A stretch of DNA of 64,000 nt. It comes from CADEFX01 sp046154585. Its GTDB lineage: Bacteria; Pseudomonadota; Alphaproteobacteria; Rhizobiales; Hyphomicrobiaceae. Position 1 is the stretch's first letter, and each line of letters opens with the position of its first letter. Positions 24,478-35,165 of the stretch are shown here, in pieces. The stretch spans positions 1 through 64,000 of the forward strand of contig JBJXDX010000150.1 in the NCBI GenBank assembly GCA_046154585.1. The letters are read 5' to 3'. Below the pieces are notes generated by a model that was not told where the DNA came from, did not search any database, and saw only the letters and a list, made by a program, of their open reading frames with translations. The translations under genes were made by a program, and so were the position numbers.

Positions 24478-26181
24478 ATGCGCGCGGGGGTCGTTGAAGA
24501 GATTGTAGACACTGACCACCAGCTCTGCAGGCGGCTGCGGGAGCTAAAGACGGTCGTTTCTGCGGTCCGAAAGTCGGCGATGACGCCACTGCAAGCATGC
24601 GAAGCAATCATAGAGGGGCGCAGTAGCGATCCAGTAGTTCGTAGCTTCTTTTCAGGTCTGCCTTCGGAGGAAAAGCACTACTGGATATCCAGCCTCTACG
24701 CGCTTCTCATGCCTAAGGAGCGTCGGCGCCGTCTGGCTACGTACTTCACCCCGCCGTATTTGGCGCGATATGTGATCGACATCATGGTCGAGGCGGGCCT
24801 TCGACCTGGCACTCACCGTATTCATGACCCCGCCTCCGGCGGTGCAGCGTTTCTTGTGCCGCTGGCGGCGCGGATCGCCAACGCATCAAGGACGAAAGGC
24901 ACGAGCGCAAAGCAAACGATAGCTGCAATTGAGAAGACGCTATCCGGTGTGGAGATCGAGCCTCGGCTCGCGCGGTTGTCGGAACTTCTAATGGCAGACG
25001 CGCTCAAGTCCGAGTTAGCCTCACGGGTTCAGCCGTTGTCGGTCTCGATTTCACGAGGCAACGCGCTCAAGCAGACCGCGCCTCTCGATCTTTACGACGC
25101 GGTCGTCGCCAACCCGCCGTATGGCCGCGTATTCCGGCCTTCGAAGAAGACGCTGTCGCAGTTCGCCGCGGTTATCAGCGAAAGCTACGTCAACCTCTAT
25201 TCCCTCTTTATTGAACTTGCCATCCGGAACACCCGCCCCGGCGGTCTGATCTGTTTGATCATCCCGATCTCCTTTGTCGGAGGCTCATATTTCGCCGCTC
25301 TGCGCGAGCACATTCTTAAGACAACACATGTCTTGCGGTTAGATCTGATCGACAAGCGTAGCGATGTGTTTCTGGACGTGCTGTACGACGTCGGAATCTT
25401 GCTTCTCCGAAAGAAGGGCTCACCGCAAAAGGTCGAGCCCGCCCGCTGTTCACTTCTGACGGTGGACCAAAAATCAGTCGACATGGGAGTTCTCGACCTC
25501 CCCGCGAACCCAAGCAGTCGCATCTGGGCGTTGCCTGACGGAACGGACACGGGAGAGTTTTTCCGCGACGGCTTCGAGACTTTGGGCGACTACGGCTATC
25601 TCACAAAGACGGGGTACTTCGTCTGGAACCGGGAGCAAGATCGCTATCGCGTTGGAAATAAGCCAAAGCGGCACGAGGTTCCCCTTTACTGGGCTCATAA
25701 CGTTCGAGCAAACGCGCTGTGTGAGCCCGGACATGAGCAACCTTCGAACGGCAAGGCCGGATTTGTAAACGTCGCAAGCACCAAGACCGCCGTTGTCGGA
25801 AGCGACGCGATCATACTCCAGCGAACCACCAATCGCCGCCAGAAGCGAAGACTCATCGGAGGGCTTGTACGCAAGTCGCGTGTTCCCGGCGGACGCGGGT
25901 TCGTCTCCGAGAACCACACCGTGCTCATTCTGCCTGACCCGAAGGCGAAGCAAGCTGTGCCGATCGCCACACTATGCCGATTGTTGAATACCGCCGCAGT
26001 TGACGCACGTTTCCGGCGTATATCCGGCACAGTGAGTGTTTCGACGAAGGCGCTACGGGATTTGCCGCTGCCCTCGGCCAAGCAGGTACGAGAGCTGTTC
26101 CAGAGATATACGGATGACGAACGCAATGCCGAGCTTGCTTATGAAAGATCAGAAAGCGGCAAGAAGGGTCGGGCCAAATGA
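24478..26181 (+). CDS. drmMI: N6-adenine DNA methyltransferase of the DISARM-like operon
   Basis: 567 aa. AdoMet-binding motif I is DPASGGAAFL (from Asp117); the catalytic motif IV is NPPYG (212-216), the NPPY form of N6-adenine methyltransferases. The C-terminal half (from about 350) probably recognises the target, as in Eco57I-like enzymes. AAGGAAT precedes the ATG. It overlaps the next gene by 4 nt (ATGA). In class 1 DISARM the adenine methylase DrmMI marks host DNA as self; the same role is inferred. The symbol rests on context and motif. Confidence 0.78.
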   Translation: MRAGVVEEIVDTDHQLCRRLRELKTVVSAVRKSAMTPLQACEAIIEGRSSDPVVRSFFSGLPSEEKHYWISSLYALLMPKERRRRLATYFTPPYLARYVIDIMVEAGLRPGTHRIHDPASGGAAFLVPLAARIANASRTKGTSAKQTIAAIEKTLSGVEIEPRLARLSELLMADALKSELASRVQPLSVSISRGNALKQTAPLDLYDAVVANPPYGRVFRPSKKTLSQFAAVISESYVNLYSLFIELAIRNTRPGGLICLIIPISFVGGSYFAALREHILKTTHVLRLDLIDKRSDVFLDVLYDVGILLLRKKGSPQKVEPARCSLLTVDQKSVDMGVLDLPANPSSRIWALPDGTDTGEFFRDGFETLGDYGYLTKTGYFVWNREQDRYRVGNKPKRHEVPLYWAHNVRANALCEPGHEQPSNGKAGFVNVASTKTAVVGSDAIILQRTTNRRQKRRLIGGLVRKSRVPGGRGFVSENHTVLILPDPKAKQAVPIATLCRLLNTAAVDARFRRISGTVSVSTKALRDLPLPSAKQVRELFQRYTDDERNAELAYERSESGKKGRAK

Positions 26182-28814
26182 CCCGTACCGCCAGATCGGA
26201 GAATGCCGCTCCTATCACCGAAGCACTTGCCCTCCTCGAGCGAATTCCCGCGCTGCACCGCAAAGTCGGTTCGGACGGACCGGAGATGCTCGCATCCGGA
26301 GCACGAGAGGTCATCTCCGTGCTCGAACGAGTTATCTCGACCGGAAAAAGCGAAGGTGTCTTGCTTTGGCCGAACCGTCTTGACGGCGTGGCGATCTTCC
26401 ATGCGCTGGCAGCGTTGAATCGCCTAGAGAATTCCGACGCAAGGGGGTTTGCATCGCTGTACTTCCCATGGAGCCAGAACGTGGGTGCGACACAGCGAAC
26501 GTTGCTGATTGATCGAGATGTCCTCGTCAGGAGCGCCATGCTTCCTCTGCAACGGGTGTATTCGAACAGGAACGATCGCTCTTATGCCTATCTAATGTCG
26601 CTTCACAGCCTCAAGCATATTGGGTCGAGTGGAAAGAGCGATAAACGAACGAAGCGAGCGCTTGAGCGCGATCCGCTCCTCATTCATCCATCCCTATATG
26701 AGATTACGCCCCAGTTAGGCATCACCGCAGAATCTCCGAGGGCCTATCAAGAACAATTCCTGCGGCGCCTTCGGCGTCACACGTGGATCGACGACTGCCC
26801 TGATCATCTAGAGGCTGTGTCCGACCCGCTGAAAGCTCCGTTCTTTATGTTCGGCGTACATTCTGACGCTGTCCGAATAGCCTTGTGGCGGCAAGCGGGC
26901 CTCGATCCGAAGCAAGGAGGAAGGCGGCCAGACGTCATACTTCTGGACCTGACACGCCGGGCAAGAAACAGATTAGGCAGCGATGCGTGGCGGCAGCGCG
27001 TGGCCAAGTTCTGCGCCACCGCGGGCGATCTCTACGGAGAATCCGCCCCTCCAATGCTAGCTCTGACAGATGACGCGTTCGTTCTGCAGGCGCTGAGGTG
27101 GGAAACTCTCAAACGTTACGACGTTCGCCGCGGCGCGAGCCCGGATAACAAGTCACCCGCGAGCGCGCTTGTTATTCTGACTCCGAGCTCGGATCTTCTC
27201 TCGACTGCATCGATTGAGGCAGGTGACGCTCCCGAGATCGTTGTAGAGGCTTATGGCGGAGAGATCCTGAGCTTTTCAGATTTCGGCCTCAAGCTGCGTC
27301 GTCGATTAGTGGATGCCGGTGACGATGAGCTCGCAAGCGCAGTCATTGACGGCATGCATGCAGTGCAGAACCTCATTGGCCTGCCCGGTTATCCCCGGCA
27401 ACTGATGGATTTCGCTGAGGAAAATTACGAGCGTTTTGAGTGCCAGGCGATCCTTGCACGCTACGATCGCCTGGCGCCGCGAGGCAAGATCAAGGCGGCG
27501 CTTCAACAAGGGCTTGCTGGTGCAAACCAGAACGCCTTGGCGGAGTTCCTGAGCGCGCTCGACAAGCTGTTCGCGGCTGCCGAGTCAAATAACCCCGGAT
27601 GCGAATTGTTCGACAAGTGCATACTAAGAGCAGCCTGCTCCGAGGGACGTACGCTCGTCGTGTTCTCTAGCGAACTTCTAAGGGGGTTCGCCGAGTGGCG
27701 GATAGAGGAAGATTCTTCGCTAGCTGAAATACGAACTCATCTCGGTTCGAAAATTTTGCTCGTCGACCGGCGCGAGGCTGTCGAGGTTCTTGAGGCGGAG
27801 GCGGATGGGGACATCGATCGCATCGTTTTCATGGAGCCCGGCCCAGATGATTTACTAAGCATGCTGGCCCGGTCAAGTCTCCCCAAGACATTGGTCGTCT
27901 TGGCTCACCTAGCACGGGTTGAAAACACGCTGCGCCGTACGCGTGTTCTGTTGCAGCTGGATGGAATCGAAAAAGTACGCCCAAGACTAGAGGCCGTGGC
28001 GGCAGAACTAGAACGGGTGCTTGCGGGCAGAAAAATAGATCTGCCGGATCTTGATGCCGCGCCGCCGTTACCTCGATTGGGAACACTGGACCTGACAGCG
28101 ATTGGAGCGCCCGGATCAGGGCGGACACGTATCCTGTCAACCTCGGGAGGGTTCAAGATCCGAGCTTTCGACGGTTCGGAGTTTGCGCGCTATGACCCCG
28201 ACGCGCTTCAGGTCTTCACTCGCTGCGATGCATCCGATCTCAAGCAGGGCGACCAGATCTGCGTCTTCACGCCCGACTTTGTGGAGTCTGCGCGAGAAAA
28301 GCTTCATCTGGCAGCGAAAGCGTCCGATATCCTGCTCCTTTATCACCGCGATGTTGCTAACGCTGCTTCGCGGTTGCCGGGCGTAGACATGGCTGGCAAA
28401 GTGCAAGCGCTAAGAGATCGGATGCTTGGGATCGAGCCATCCCTCCAGCTTCCCGGTCTGCAATCGATAAGAAGTTGGATAGACGTTACGGACCTGCTCG
28501 AAGCTTCCCGCGAGACGGTTAGACCCCAAGCACCCCGGGTGAGACGACACTTTGTCTGCATGATGAAGGCGCTTGGTATTAGCGATGACGTCGCGAGACA
28601 CTATTGGGATCTTGGTGTTTTCTGGACGCGGTCCATGCGTATTCGCAATGGGGCGGCATTCCATCAGGTCTTCATGGGAATTCTTATTGACCCGCACGGG
28701 ACGGCTGCGTGGCTCCCTCCGGATCGCCGGAAAGAGATCTGGCAGATCTACGAAACCGCTGAAAATCACGTCCTGACTGTGACGGCGAACGAACGGGAGA
28801 CAGACAGCACATGA
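26178..28814 (+). CDS. Large DISARM-associated protein, DrmE-like candidate
   Basis: 878 aa, coupled by 4-nt overlaps to the genes on both sides. No Walker A, DEAD box or SNF2 motif is seen, so it is not the SNF2 helicase DrmD of class 1 systems. The N-terminal part has strands resembling a degenerate nucleotide-binding fold (VILLDLTRRAR, PPMLALTDDAF). The C-terminus (about 650-870) contains LKQGDQICVFTPDF, SDILLLYHRDVANA and HYWDLGVFWTRSMRIRNGAAFHQVF, which look like DrmE-type C-terminal features. Assignment to DrmE is from pattern memory and position, not alignment. Confidence 0.5.
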   Translation: MTRTARSENAAPITEALALLERIPALHRKVGSDGPEMLASGAREVISVLERVISTGKSEGVLLWPNRLDGVAIFHALAALNRLENSDARGFASLYFPWSQNVGATQRTLLIDRDVLVRSAMLPLQRVYSNRNDRSYAYLMSLHSLKHIGSSGKSDKRTKRALERDPLLIHPSLYEITPQLGITAESPRAYQEQFLRRLRRHTWIDDCPDHLEAVSDPLKAPFFMFGVHSDAVRIALWRQAGLDPKQGGRRPDVILLDLTRRARNRLGSDAWRQRVAKFCATAGDLYGESAPPMLALTDDAFVLQALRWETLKRYDVRRGASPDNKSPASALVILTPSSDLLSTASIEAGDAPEIVVEAYGGEILSFSDFGLKLRRRLVDAGDDELASAVIDGMHAVQNLIGLPGYPRQLMDFAEENYERFECQAILARYDRLAPRGKIKAALQQGLAGANQNALAEFLSALDKLFAAAESNNPGCELFDKCILRAACSEGRTLVVFSSELLRGFAEWRIEEDSSLAEIRTHLGSKILLVDRREAVEVLEAEADGDIDRIVFMEPGPDDLLSMLARSSLPKTLVVLAHLARVENTLRRTRVLLQLDGIEKVRPRLEAVAAELERVLAGRKIDLPDLDAAPPLPRLGTLDLTAIGAPGSGRTRILSTSGGFKIRAFDGSEFARYDPDALQVFTRCDASDLKQGDQICVFTPDFVESAREKLHLAAKASDILLLYHRDVANAASRLPGVDMAGKVQALRDRMLGIEPSLQLPGLQSIRSWIDVTDLLEASRETVRPQAPRVRRHFVCMMKALGISDDVARHYWDLGVFWTRSMRIRNGAAFHQVFMGILIDPHGTAAWLPPDRRKEIWQIYETAENHVLTVTANERETDST

Positions 28815-31800
28815 AGGTGATCGATTACAGGTCGCCGCCTCCTACCCTGAGGCCGTATCTCGAGGACGCAAAGGAAGCACTAACGGATTCCTTGCTCAAT
28901 CTGGTCCGTCAGCGGGTCAGCGGGACCGGCGAGGAGGGCAAATTTGTTTACGGTACGAAGCCGTCGCTGCGGTTTGTATCGGGATTCTTGCTGCCTCGAT
29001 ATTCTGAGAGTCGCGTCGATGAAACATCCGACATTCACATCTGTACTCACGGAATAGATTGCCAGATCGGCGCGACGGGTGCGGCTCCTTCGGTCCTGAC
29101 GCTCAGCTTCTCGATATATGTGCGCGCGATGCCAAGCTGGGCAGAGCTCACCGCCGCTCCCAACGAGCTCTTCCCGAATCCTCCTCTGAAAAAGGACGTC
29201 GAGACCCATATACGCGATGAGATGAAGCCACGCCTGAAAAGCGCAATGGATGCCGAAGGGGCGAAGCCGGAGAGCGAACGCCGACAGCGCAGGGACGTGC
29301 AACAACAGATCTACCGCGAGCTCCTAGCCCAGCACGGCGTGGAGATCTCGACGGATGCTTGGGTCGCGGATGAAGATCAAGAAGGCGGCGCACAGGAAGG
29401 CGGCCAACAAGAACCCGGAGAGGAACAAGCCAAGGACTCAGAGGAGTCAACGGAAGAAAGGCTCGTCGCCAATCGCGGCCGGTATAAATACAAGACCGAT
29501 TCAGCTGCTCAGGAGATCGATGTCCCCCAGAAATGGTGGCGATTGCCGATCGTCACCGATCCGTTGCAAATTGATGTTTCGAGCAAAGAACAGTTCGCGG
29601 CCGCAGTCGGCGAATGGGTAGCTAAGCTTAGAGCCTCGGTCAGGAAGACGGTCGAAGCATGGATAGATTCGCCAGAAGGAAGCGATTGGGCTTACCGGCG
29701 AACAACCATCAAGCCGAGTAATTTTCGGAACGAGGCGGCGTGGGACGCCTTCCTTGCCGAGCAGCGCAAAGCCAAACCGCCTGTCGATGAGCTTGCTCCC
29801 AACATGACTGGCTTGTCATTGCTTGTGCAGGTCGAACCTGACCTACGCGATCCAACGCGGCGTAACCTTCGCGTGATGATCGAGAACAACAACGAGGCAG
29901 TCGGCAAACGGCAACGGCATCGCTTCGAGCATGCGATTCATCAGGTCGCGCTGGAGCTTGATTTACCGACCGCGATCCATCGCCGCCTGAAGCTTGACCG
30001 CGTTGAGCCCTCCTACCGGTTCCGAGATTTTCTGACCTATCCGGCGATCGGCATCAATTGCGGCGTGACCGACTCTCGGTCGGGAGACCGCACGAAACTG
30101 ATGACCACGTGGATGCCAAGGTACAATCAGCCCCGACTGGCTCCTTCTTCGATCGACGGCGTCCCAATGGAGTTTGAGGCGCTAGCGGACGAGCGCTTTG
30201 ATCCATCGGTTCTTCGCAAGATCGTGGAGTCATACAGGGACTGGATTGCGAACGAGAAGGTGACCCTCGATCCGGCACGCGGGTCAGAGAGCGCGGAAGA
30301 GGCCGATCGAGAGACCGAGAAATTTCGCGATGACTTGGCAAATTATGGGCGGGAGGCTGATCGAATCGAACTGGGCATCGGCTTGTTGGAACACTCATTC
30401 AAAAGTTTTACGTCGGATCGCGATTCCAACGAGGCAGCTCCCTATAAAGCGTGGCGCTTCCTCAACAGGACCTTTGGAGATGTAGGGGCGCGGCGTGGAA
30501 TCAAGGGGTGGCGCCTTTTCCAGCTGACCTTTGTGCTTGCGCACGTTCCCACCATCAGCTCGCGCATGGATGCGTACGCGAAAGCGCCCTGGTTTGATCC
30601 GGACTTCGACGAAGAGACCGCGACACTTCTCTATTTTCCTACGGGTGGCGGCAAATCAGAGGCCTTCTTCGGGCTTCTCGTCTTCAATCTGTTCCTTGAC
30701 AGGTTGCGGGGCAAGAATTTGGGCGTAACCGCTCTCGTTCGTTATCCGCTACGTCTTCTCACGCTCCAGCAAGCTCAGAGACTTCTATTCATAGTAGTGC
30801 GCGCCGAATTCGTGCGCCGCGCCGCAAAGCTTGCGGGATCACCGTTCGAAATCGGATTTTGGGTTGGAAGCGGCAATACGCCGAACAGACCGGATGATGA
30901 CCGACTGGAGCCCGTCCCTGAAAGGGCTGACGGAAAGCACAAGAACGATGACCGGCTTGGGCTTGAGTACCAGTCCGTCAACGAGAGCTTCAACAAGATC
31001 CCAAAATGTCCGATTTGCGATCAAGCGACAGGACTGCGCCGCATCTCGACTGGCGGCGAGCCGGAGATCGGCATTTTCTGTTTCAACGAGAAGTGTGAAT
31101 GGAACACAAAGACGGACTTTAGCCAACTCCCGCTTCTCATCATCGACCGCGACATCTACCGCCACGCACCGTCGATCCTGCTAGGCGTTATCGACAAGCT
31201 CGCGTTGATCGGACAGCATCCCGCAACGATCAATCGTGTCATTGCCATGTTTGGGTTTGCGCGTTGGAGAGAGCGCGCGACAGGCCGGTTGGTCGTTCCG
31301 TCCCGCAAGATGTTGAAGGAAGGGGCGGCCGCAAACAGCTGTGAAGAGCTGGCGCCGGCGTACAAGACCGGTGCTGAGATATTCCATGACCCGTTCCCGT
31401 CCTTGATTATCCAAGACGAAGCGCACTTGCTTGAGGAAAGCCTCGGAACATTTGCCGGCCTCTTTGAGACGATGTTGGAGCAGCTTTTCAAGAGAGCTGC
31501 CGATCTGCTGGGTCCAAGGGTAGCCCGCAGCCCCTTTGGTCAGAAGCCGCCAAGGCTGGCCAAAGTCGTGGCAGCGACTGCGACGGTCAGTGTGCCTCAG
31601 CAGCAGTTTGGTGCGCTCTACCAGCGTCGGCACATGCACTTCCCCTACCCGGGACCGTCGATCTACCGATCATTTTATGCGGTTCCCGCGACCGCAGTTA
31701 ACCCCGGTAGGGCGAACCTTGGTGGGAATACTGCCAAGGCTCCGGAAATCGAGGCGCCATGGATGCGCGTCTATGCATCCATAATGACGAACGGTAAAAA

Positions 31801-33043
31801 TCATACTGTTACGACGGTCAACGTTTTGTCCGCGTACCACTTGGCTATCAGCGAACTTTGGTCCGCCATTCAAGATCCAGCCAAAAGGCAATCCGCGGTC
31901 GACAAACTCATAGCTTCACTGACGCAGGTAACGCCGCTTCTTGGCATGCACAGCCGTGCACTGTCTGAATGCGCCAAGGACCCCGACGCCTTTGCGAGCT
32001 TGCTCGATTTATTCCGCATATCGTTGACATACGTGACCAACAAGAAAGGCGGTGATCAAGTCATCGACGCCTTCCGCGAAGAGGTTACAAAATTCCACAA
32101 GCGATACGGGCAGCCGCTCTCCCAGTTCCATAACGACCTTATTTCCGGTGGCGTTGATGTTGCGCAGATACAGTCCGTTATGCGCAAGGCGGAAGGCGGA
32201 TATGGTCCCGGCGACGACCTGCCGGAGCTTGACCAAAGCCTTCGAAATATCGTCGCGACGTCCGCCATCTCTCATGGCGTGGACGTCGACAAGTTCAACG
32301 CAATGTTCTTTGCAGGCATGCCCAGCGACATTGCGGAATTTATTCAGGCTTCATCGCGCGTGGGCCGCATGCATGTCGGCTTTTGCTTGCTGGTTCCGAC
32401 GCCGCACGCCCGCCGCGACAGGTACATCGTTGAGACGCACGACGTATTCAATCGCTTCCTCGAAAGAATGATCGCGCCCCCTGCAATAACGCGTTGGGCG
32501 GCGAGCGCACACGATCGCGTTCTGACAAGCTTGTTCCAAGCATGGCTTAGCGGCTGGGCGGAGCAAAAACTTTTTATCGACGAGCCCTCTGATCAAAAGT
32601 CGCGCGCACCTGTTTTCGAGACTGTGAGCGACGTGAGCAAACTGGTCACGTCGCTCCTTCCCGGGGCAGCGAAGGACTTCATGGAATTCGCAGTGGCGGC
32701 TATCGGCGTTGAAGGACGCGGCTCCGCACACCTCGGCGCCGCGCCTCATGCGGAATATTACGGCGGCAGCATTCGCGATCTGGCCAAGCGGTTGACGGAC
32801 GAATTCCGGACGCAGTACGGCACGACGCGGCTTAGTGACTTTTGGGAAAATTCTCCGGTCGGGCAGAAGCCCATGACGTCACTGCGGGATATTGACGAGG
32901 CAGGGCGTTTTATTCCCGCGCTCGGATTCGGACGGGGGCCACGCGGGGCGGACGACAGGGAACTTGTAAAACACGCATTAAAGGTCGTGAGGCGCCAATC
33001 GGGACGGGTCAGCGAATTGGACGACGAAGAAGGGGAAGGCTGA
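28811..33043 (+). CDS. drmA: DISARM helicase DrmA
   Basis: 1410 aa. Walker A is TGGGKSE (611-617), the DEAH box is at 869-872, the motif III-like AATATVS follows, and the C-terminal helicase half has ATSAISHGVDVDKF and QASSRVGR (around 1179). Between Walker A and DEAH a Cys cluster CPICD...CFNEKCEW probably binds zinc. An acidic, Glu-rich linker lies near 185-220. Length and order match DrmA, the core helicase that acts with DrmB on incoming phage DNA. Start overlaps the previous gene (ATGA). Confidence 0.87.
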   Translation: MKVIDYRSPPPTLRPYLEDAKEALTDSLLNLVRQRVSGTGEEGKFVYGTKPSLRFVSGFLLPRYSESRVDETSDIHICTHGIDCQIGATGAAPSVLTLSFSIYVRAMPSWAELTAAPNELFPNPPLKKDVETHIRDEMKPRLKSAMDAEGAKPESERRQRRDVQQQIYRELLAQHGVEISTDAWVADEDQEGGAQEGGQQEPGEEQAKDSEESTEERLVANRGRYKYKTDSAAQEIDVPQKWWRLPIVTDPLQIDVSSKEQFAAAVGEWVAKLRASVRKTVEAWIDSPEGSDWAYRRTTIKPSNFRNEAAWDAFLAEQRKAKPPVDELAPNMTGLSLLVQVEPDLRDPTRRNLRVMIENNNEAVGKRQRHRFEHAIHQVALELDLPTAIHRRLKLDRVEPSYRFRDFLTYPAIGINCGVTDSRSGDRTKLMTTWMPRYNQPRLAPSSIDGVPMEFEALADERFDPSVLRKIVESYRDWIANEKVTLDPARGSESAEEADRETEKFRDDLANYGREADRIELGIGLLEHSFKSFTSDRDSNEAAPYKAWRFLNRTFGDVGARRGIKGWRLFQLTFVLAHVPTISSRMDAYAKAPWFDPDFDEETATLLYFPTGGGKSEAFFGLLVFNLFLDRLRGKNLGVTALVRYPLRLLTLQQAQRLLFIVVRAEFVRRAAKLAGSPFEIGFWVGSGNTPNRPDDDRLEPVPERADGKHKNDDRLGLEYQSVNESFNKIPKCPICDQATGLRRISTGGEPEIGIFCFNEKCEWNTKTDFSQLPLLIIDRDIYRHAPSILLGVIDKLALIGQHPATINRVIAMFGFARWRERATGRLVVPSRKMLKEGAAANSCEELAPAYKTGAEIFHDPFPSLIIQDEAHLLEESLGTFAGLFETMLEQLFKRAADLLGPRVARSPFGQKPPRLAKVVAATATVSVPQQQFGALYQRRHMHFPYPGPSIYRSFYAVPATAVNPGRANLGGNTAKAPEIEAPWMRVYASIMTNGKNHTVTTVNVLSAYHLAISELWSAIQDPAKRQSAVDKLIASLTQVTPLLGMHSRALSECAKDPDAFASLLDLFRISLTYVTNKKGGDQVIDAFREEVTKFHKRYGQPLSQFHNDLISGGVDVAQIQSVMRKAEGGYGPGDDLPELDQSLRNIVATSAISHGVDVDKFNAMFFAGMPSDIAEFIQASSRVGRMHVGFCLLVPTPHARRDRYIVETHDVFNRFLERMIAPPAITRWAASAHDRVLTSLFQAWLSGWAEQKLFIDEPSDQKSRAPVFETVSDVSKLVTSLLPGAAKDFMEFAVAAIGVEGRGSAHLGAAPHAEYYGGSIRDLAKRLTDEFRTQYGTTRLSDFWENSPVGQKPMTSLRDIDEAGRFIPALGFGRGPRGADDRELVKHALKVVRRQSGRVSELDDEEGEG

Positions 33044-33046
33044 ACC

Positions 33047-35161
33047 GTGCACAGGTCCAGAACACAGATCGCAACTGCCTACGCGCCGGGGGCACTGTTT
33101 ACTTATGAAGGAGGCATGGGCTGCTGCGTCTCCGTTCCACTGTCCGCACCCGCCATTTTGCCGTCCGCGGCAGTGCAAAAGCAGCTGTTCGACCATTTGC
33201 AAGACTTTGTCGAAAGCTGGTTCGACCGGGCAATGCGCTCGCGCACAGCGCCTGCCGTATTGCCCCAACAGTGCGTTGATGGTGCTTTCCTCAATCACAA
33301 GAACGAACCCGTGGCCGACCCCGGTCAGTTCGTACTTTGCCAGCCAAGCAGAATTGGCTTTGTCCCCGATCCCCTTGTGTTTGTCTGCAGTGACTGCGGG
33401 CTTTTGCAGGAATTTGATGGGACGCAGGATCTCAAACAAAATTGGGCAAGAACCGAAAAGCGTGAGGACTGTCCGCACGCGTCGCCTAAGCGGCACAATT
33501 GGCGGCAAGTTGATGTCATCTTCGCTCACTGGTCCGGTAATTACAGCGGCCTAAGCCCTTACCGCTACGTGATGGGCCCCGACGGTCGCGTGGACAAGAT
33601 TCGGAAATGCCAGAACTGCAATCACGACGAATACAAACTAGTCACCAAGGGCTCACCGTTCTTTAGCGACTGGCGATTCCAGTGCGTGAAGTGCCTGTCG
33701 GCAAAAGAACTCGTACAAGCAGACCGTGAAACGCTTGAACTTCTGAAGCCGCGCATGGACCGCGGCGAAGGCAATCTCCCCAAAGAATGGAACATGTTGC
33801 CAGTATCGTACCGCGCGTCTTCCGTGTTCTACGCGCAGAAAGACAGCTTCATCTTATTCCGCGATGCAGATGTCATCTCCTTACTAGCTGCGGCGCGCCG
33901 CGAAGACCTCATTGCCCGGCTGATGAAGATCTACAATTTTCCGGGCACGGCTCTCGACCATCAGGAAGTGATCAGGCAGCTAAGGGCGAACGGCCGACAA
34001 GCCGAGTGCCGCGAATACGAAGCGCTTGTGCAAATTCTCAATCTCATTCCCGACGCGCTCAAGCCCAATCAGGAAAGTTCGCTCGCTGAAAAGCGCGCGA
34101 ACTATGAGGCAGCGGGCTTGGTCGCAAGGCAGCATCGAGAGTCGGCTGCTCTGCGGAGCCAAGTAGAGGCTAATCAGGATTGGGCGCGTCGGTACAACCC
34201 CATACGGCTTGGCATAGAGCACGCATCGCTTCGCAGCGAACAGGTCGAAAGACAGGGCTCTGACCCCACTCTCCCCGCGATATCCGTCACGAACCCCGAC
34301 GTATGCGACATCGACAAGAATGATGCAGCCGCGCGAAGTTCCTATAGCGCTGCCGTGGGACAGAGGCTCTCGCAGATCGGACTTGACGAGTTGGTGCTCC
34401 TGCGTGGCCTAGAGATATGCGAGTTCAGCTTCGGCTATACGCGGGTGAGCTCGACGCCAGTGACAGAAGTCAAGGAACGCCAGATGCCCGTAAGGCTTCG
34501 GGCGTTCAGTCACGCAGAGAGGAACAAGCGGCCGATCTACCTTCTCCAGCAGAAGAACGAAGGATTCTATTTGCGGCTCAATGAGGCGCGCGTTATCCGG
34601 TGGCTGCAGGCGAATGGGATAAATGACCAATTGCCTCCCCGGGATGGTATGCAGCTAGGGGGATTGCTGATTGAGCAATACGAGGATTTCGGTCGCTTCC
34701 TTGATCAGTATCGCGAAAGGACAGCGGACAGTCGCGCGCTGAGAACAATCCCGAGCTATGTGTACATGCTGCTCCATACGATGGCGCATCATTTTGCACA
34801 TGCCGTGGTAGAGTTCTCGGGACTCGATCACGGATCTATCGGCGAGTATGTTTTCCCGGCTGATCTGTCCTTCCTTGTCTACCGGAAGGGCATGACGCCG
34901 GATCTCGGCAATCTATCGGCGATGTGGCGCAACCACGGTCAGACAGTCCTTGATCGCTTATTGTGGGATCGCGCGCTTAAGTGCGACGGCGGATCGCTCT
35001 GCGATCAGCGCGGCGGCGCCTGCCCGGCTTGCATTATGGCGCCGGACGTCGCCTGTATTGCATCAAACAACCTGTTGAGCCGCGCAGCCCTGAACGGCGG
35101 GGAACCGCCGAGCTGGGACATTGATCGTTCTCGGCTGACCGGCTTTTTCAGAATTCCGTGA
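33047..35161 (+). CDS. drmB: DISARM DUF1998 protein DrmB
   Basis: 704 aa from GTG 33047, with GGGGAAGG upstream. Metal-binding pairs CSDCG, CQNCN and CVKC sit in the N-terminal half. The C-terminal DUF1998 region has MLLHTMAHHFAHAVVEFSG...GSIGEYVF and ends in a Cys cluster CDGGSLCDQRGGACPAC (from Cys646). It lies 3 nt after drmA. DrmA and DrmB form the core DISARM complex in studied systems. Confidence 0.87.
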   Translation: MHRSRTQIATAYAPGALFTYEGGMGCCVSVPLSAPAILPSAAVQKQLFDHLQDFVESWFDRAMRSRTAPAVLPQQCVDGAFLNHKNEPVADPGQFVLCQPSRIGFVPDPLVFVCSDCGLLQEFDGTQDLKQNWARTEKREDCPHASPKRHNWRQVDVIFAHWSGNYSGLSPYRYVMGPDGRVDKIRKCQNCNHDEYKLVTKGSPFFSDWRFQCVKCLSAKELVQADRETLELLKPRMDRGEGNLPKEWNMLPVSYRASSVFYAQKDSFILFRDADVISLLAAARREDLIARLMKIYNFPGTALDHQEVIRQLRANGRQAECREYEALVQILNLIPDALKPNQESSLAEKRANYEAAGLVARQHRESAALRSQVEANQDWARRYNPIRLGIEHASLRSEQVERQGSDPTLPAISVTNPDVCDIDKNDAAARSSYSAAVGQRLSQIGLDELVLLRGLEICEFSFGYTRVSSTPVTEVKERQMPVRLRAFSHAERNKRPIYLLQQKNEGFYLRLNEARVIRWLQANGINDQLPPRDGMQLGGLLIEQYEDFGRFLDQYRERTADSRALRTIPSYVYMLLHTMAHHFAHAVVEFSGLDHGSIGEYVFPADLSFLVYRKGMTPDLGNLSAMWRNHGQTVLDRLLWDRALKCDGGSLCDQRGGACPACIMAPDVACIASNNLLSRAALNGGEPPSWDIDRSRLTGFFRIP

Positions 35162-35165
35162 CCCC

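Noticed and set aside
26178..28814. DrmD (SNF2 helicase) of class 1 DISARM
   Set aside because: No Walker A, DEAH/DEGH or helicase C-terminal motifs are visible in the 878 residues.
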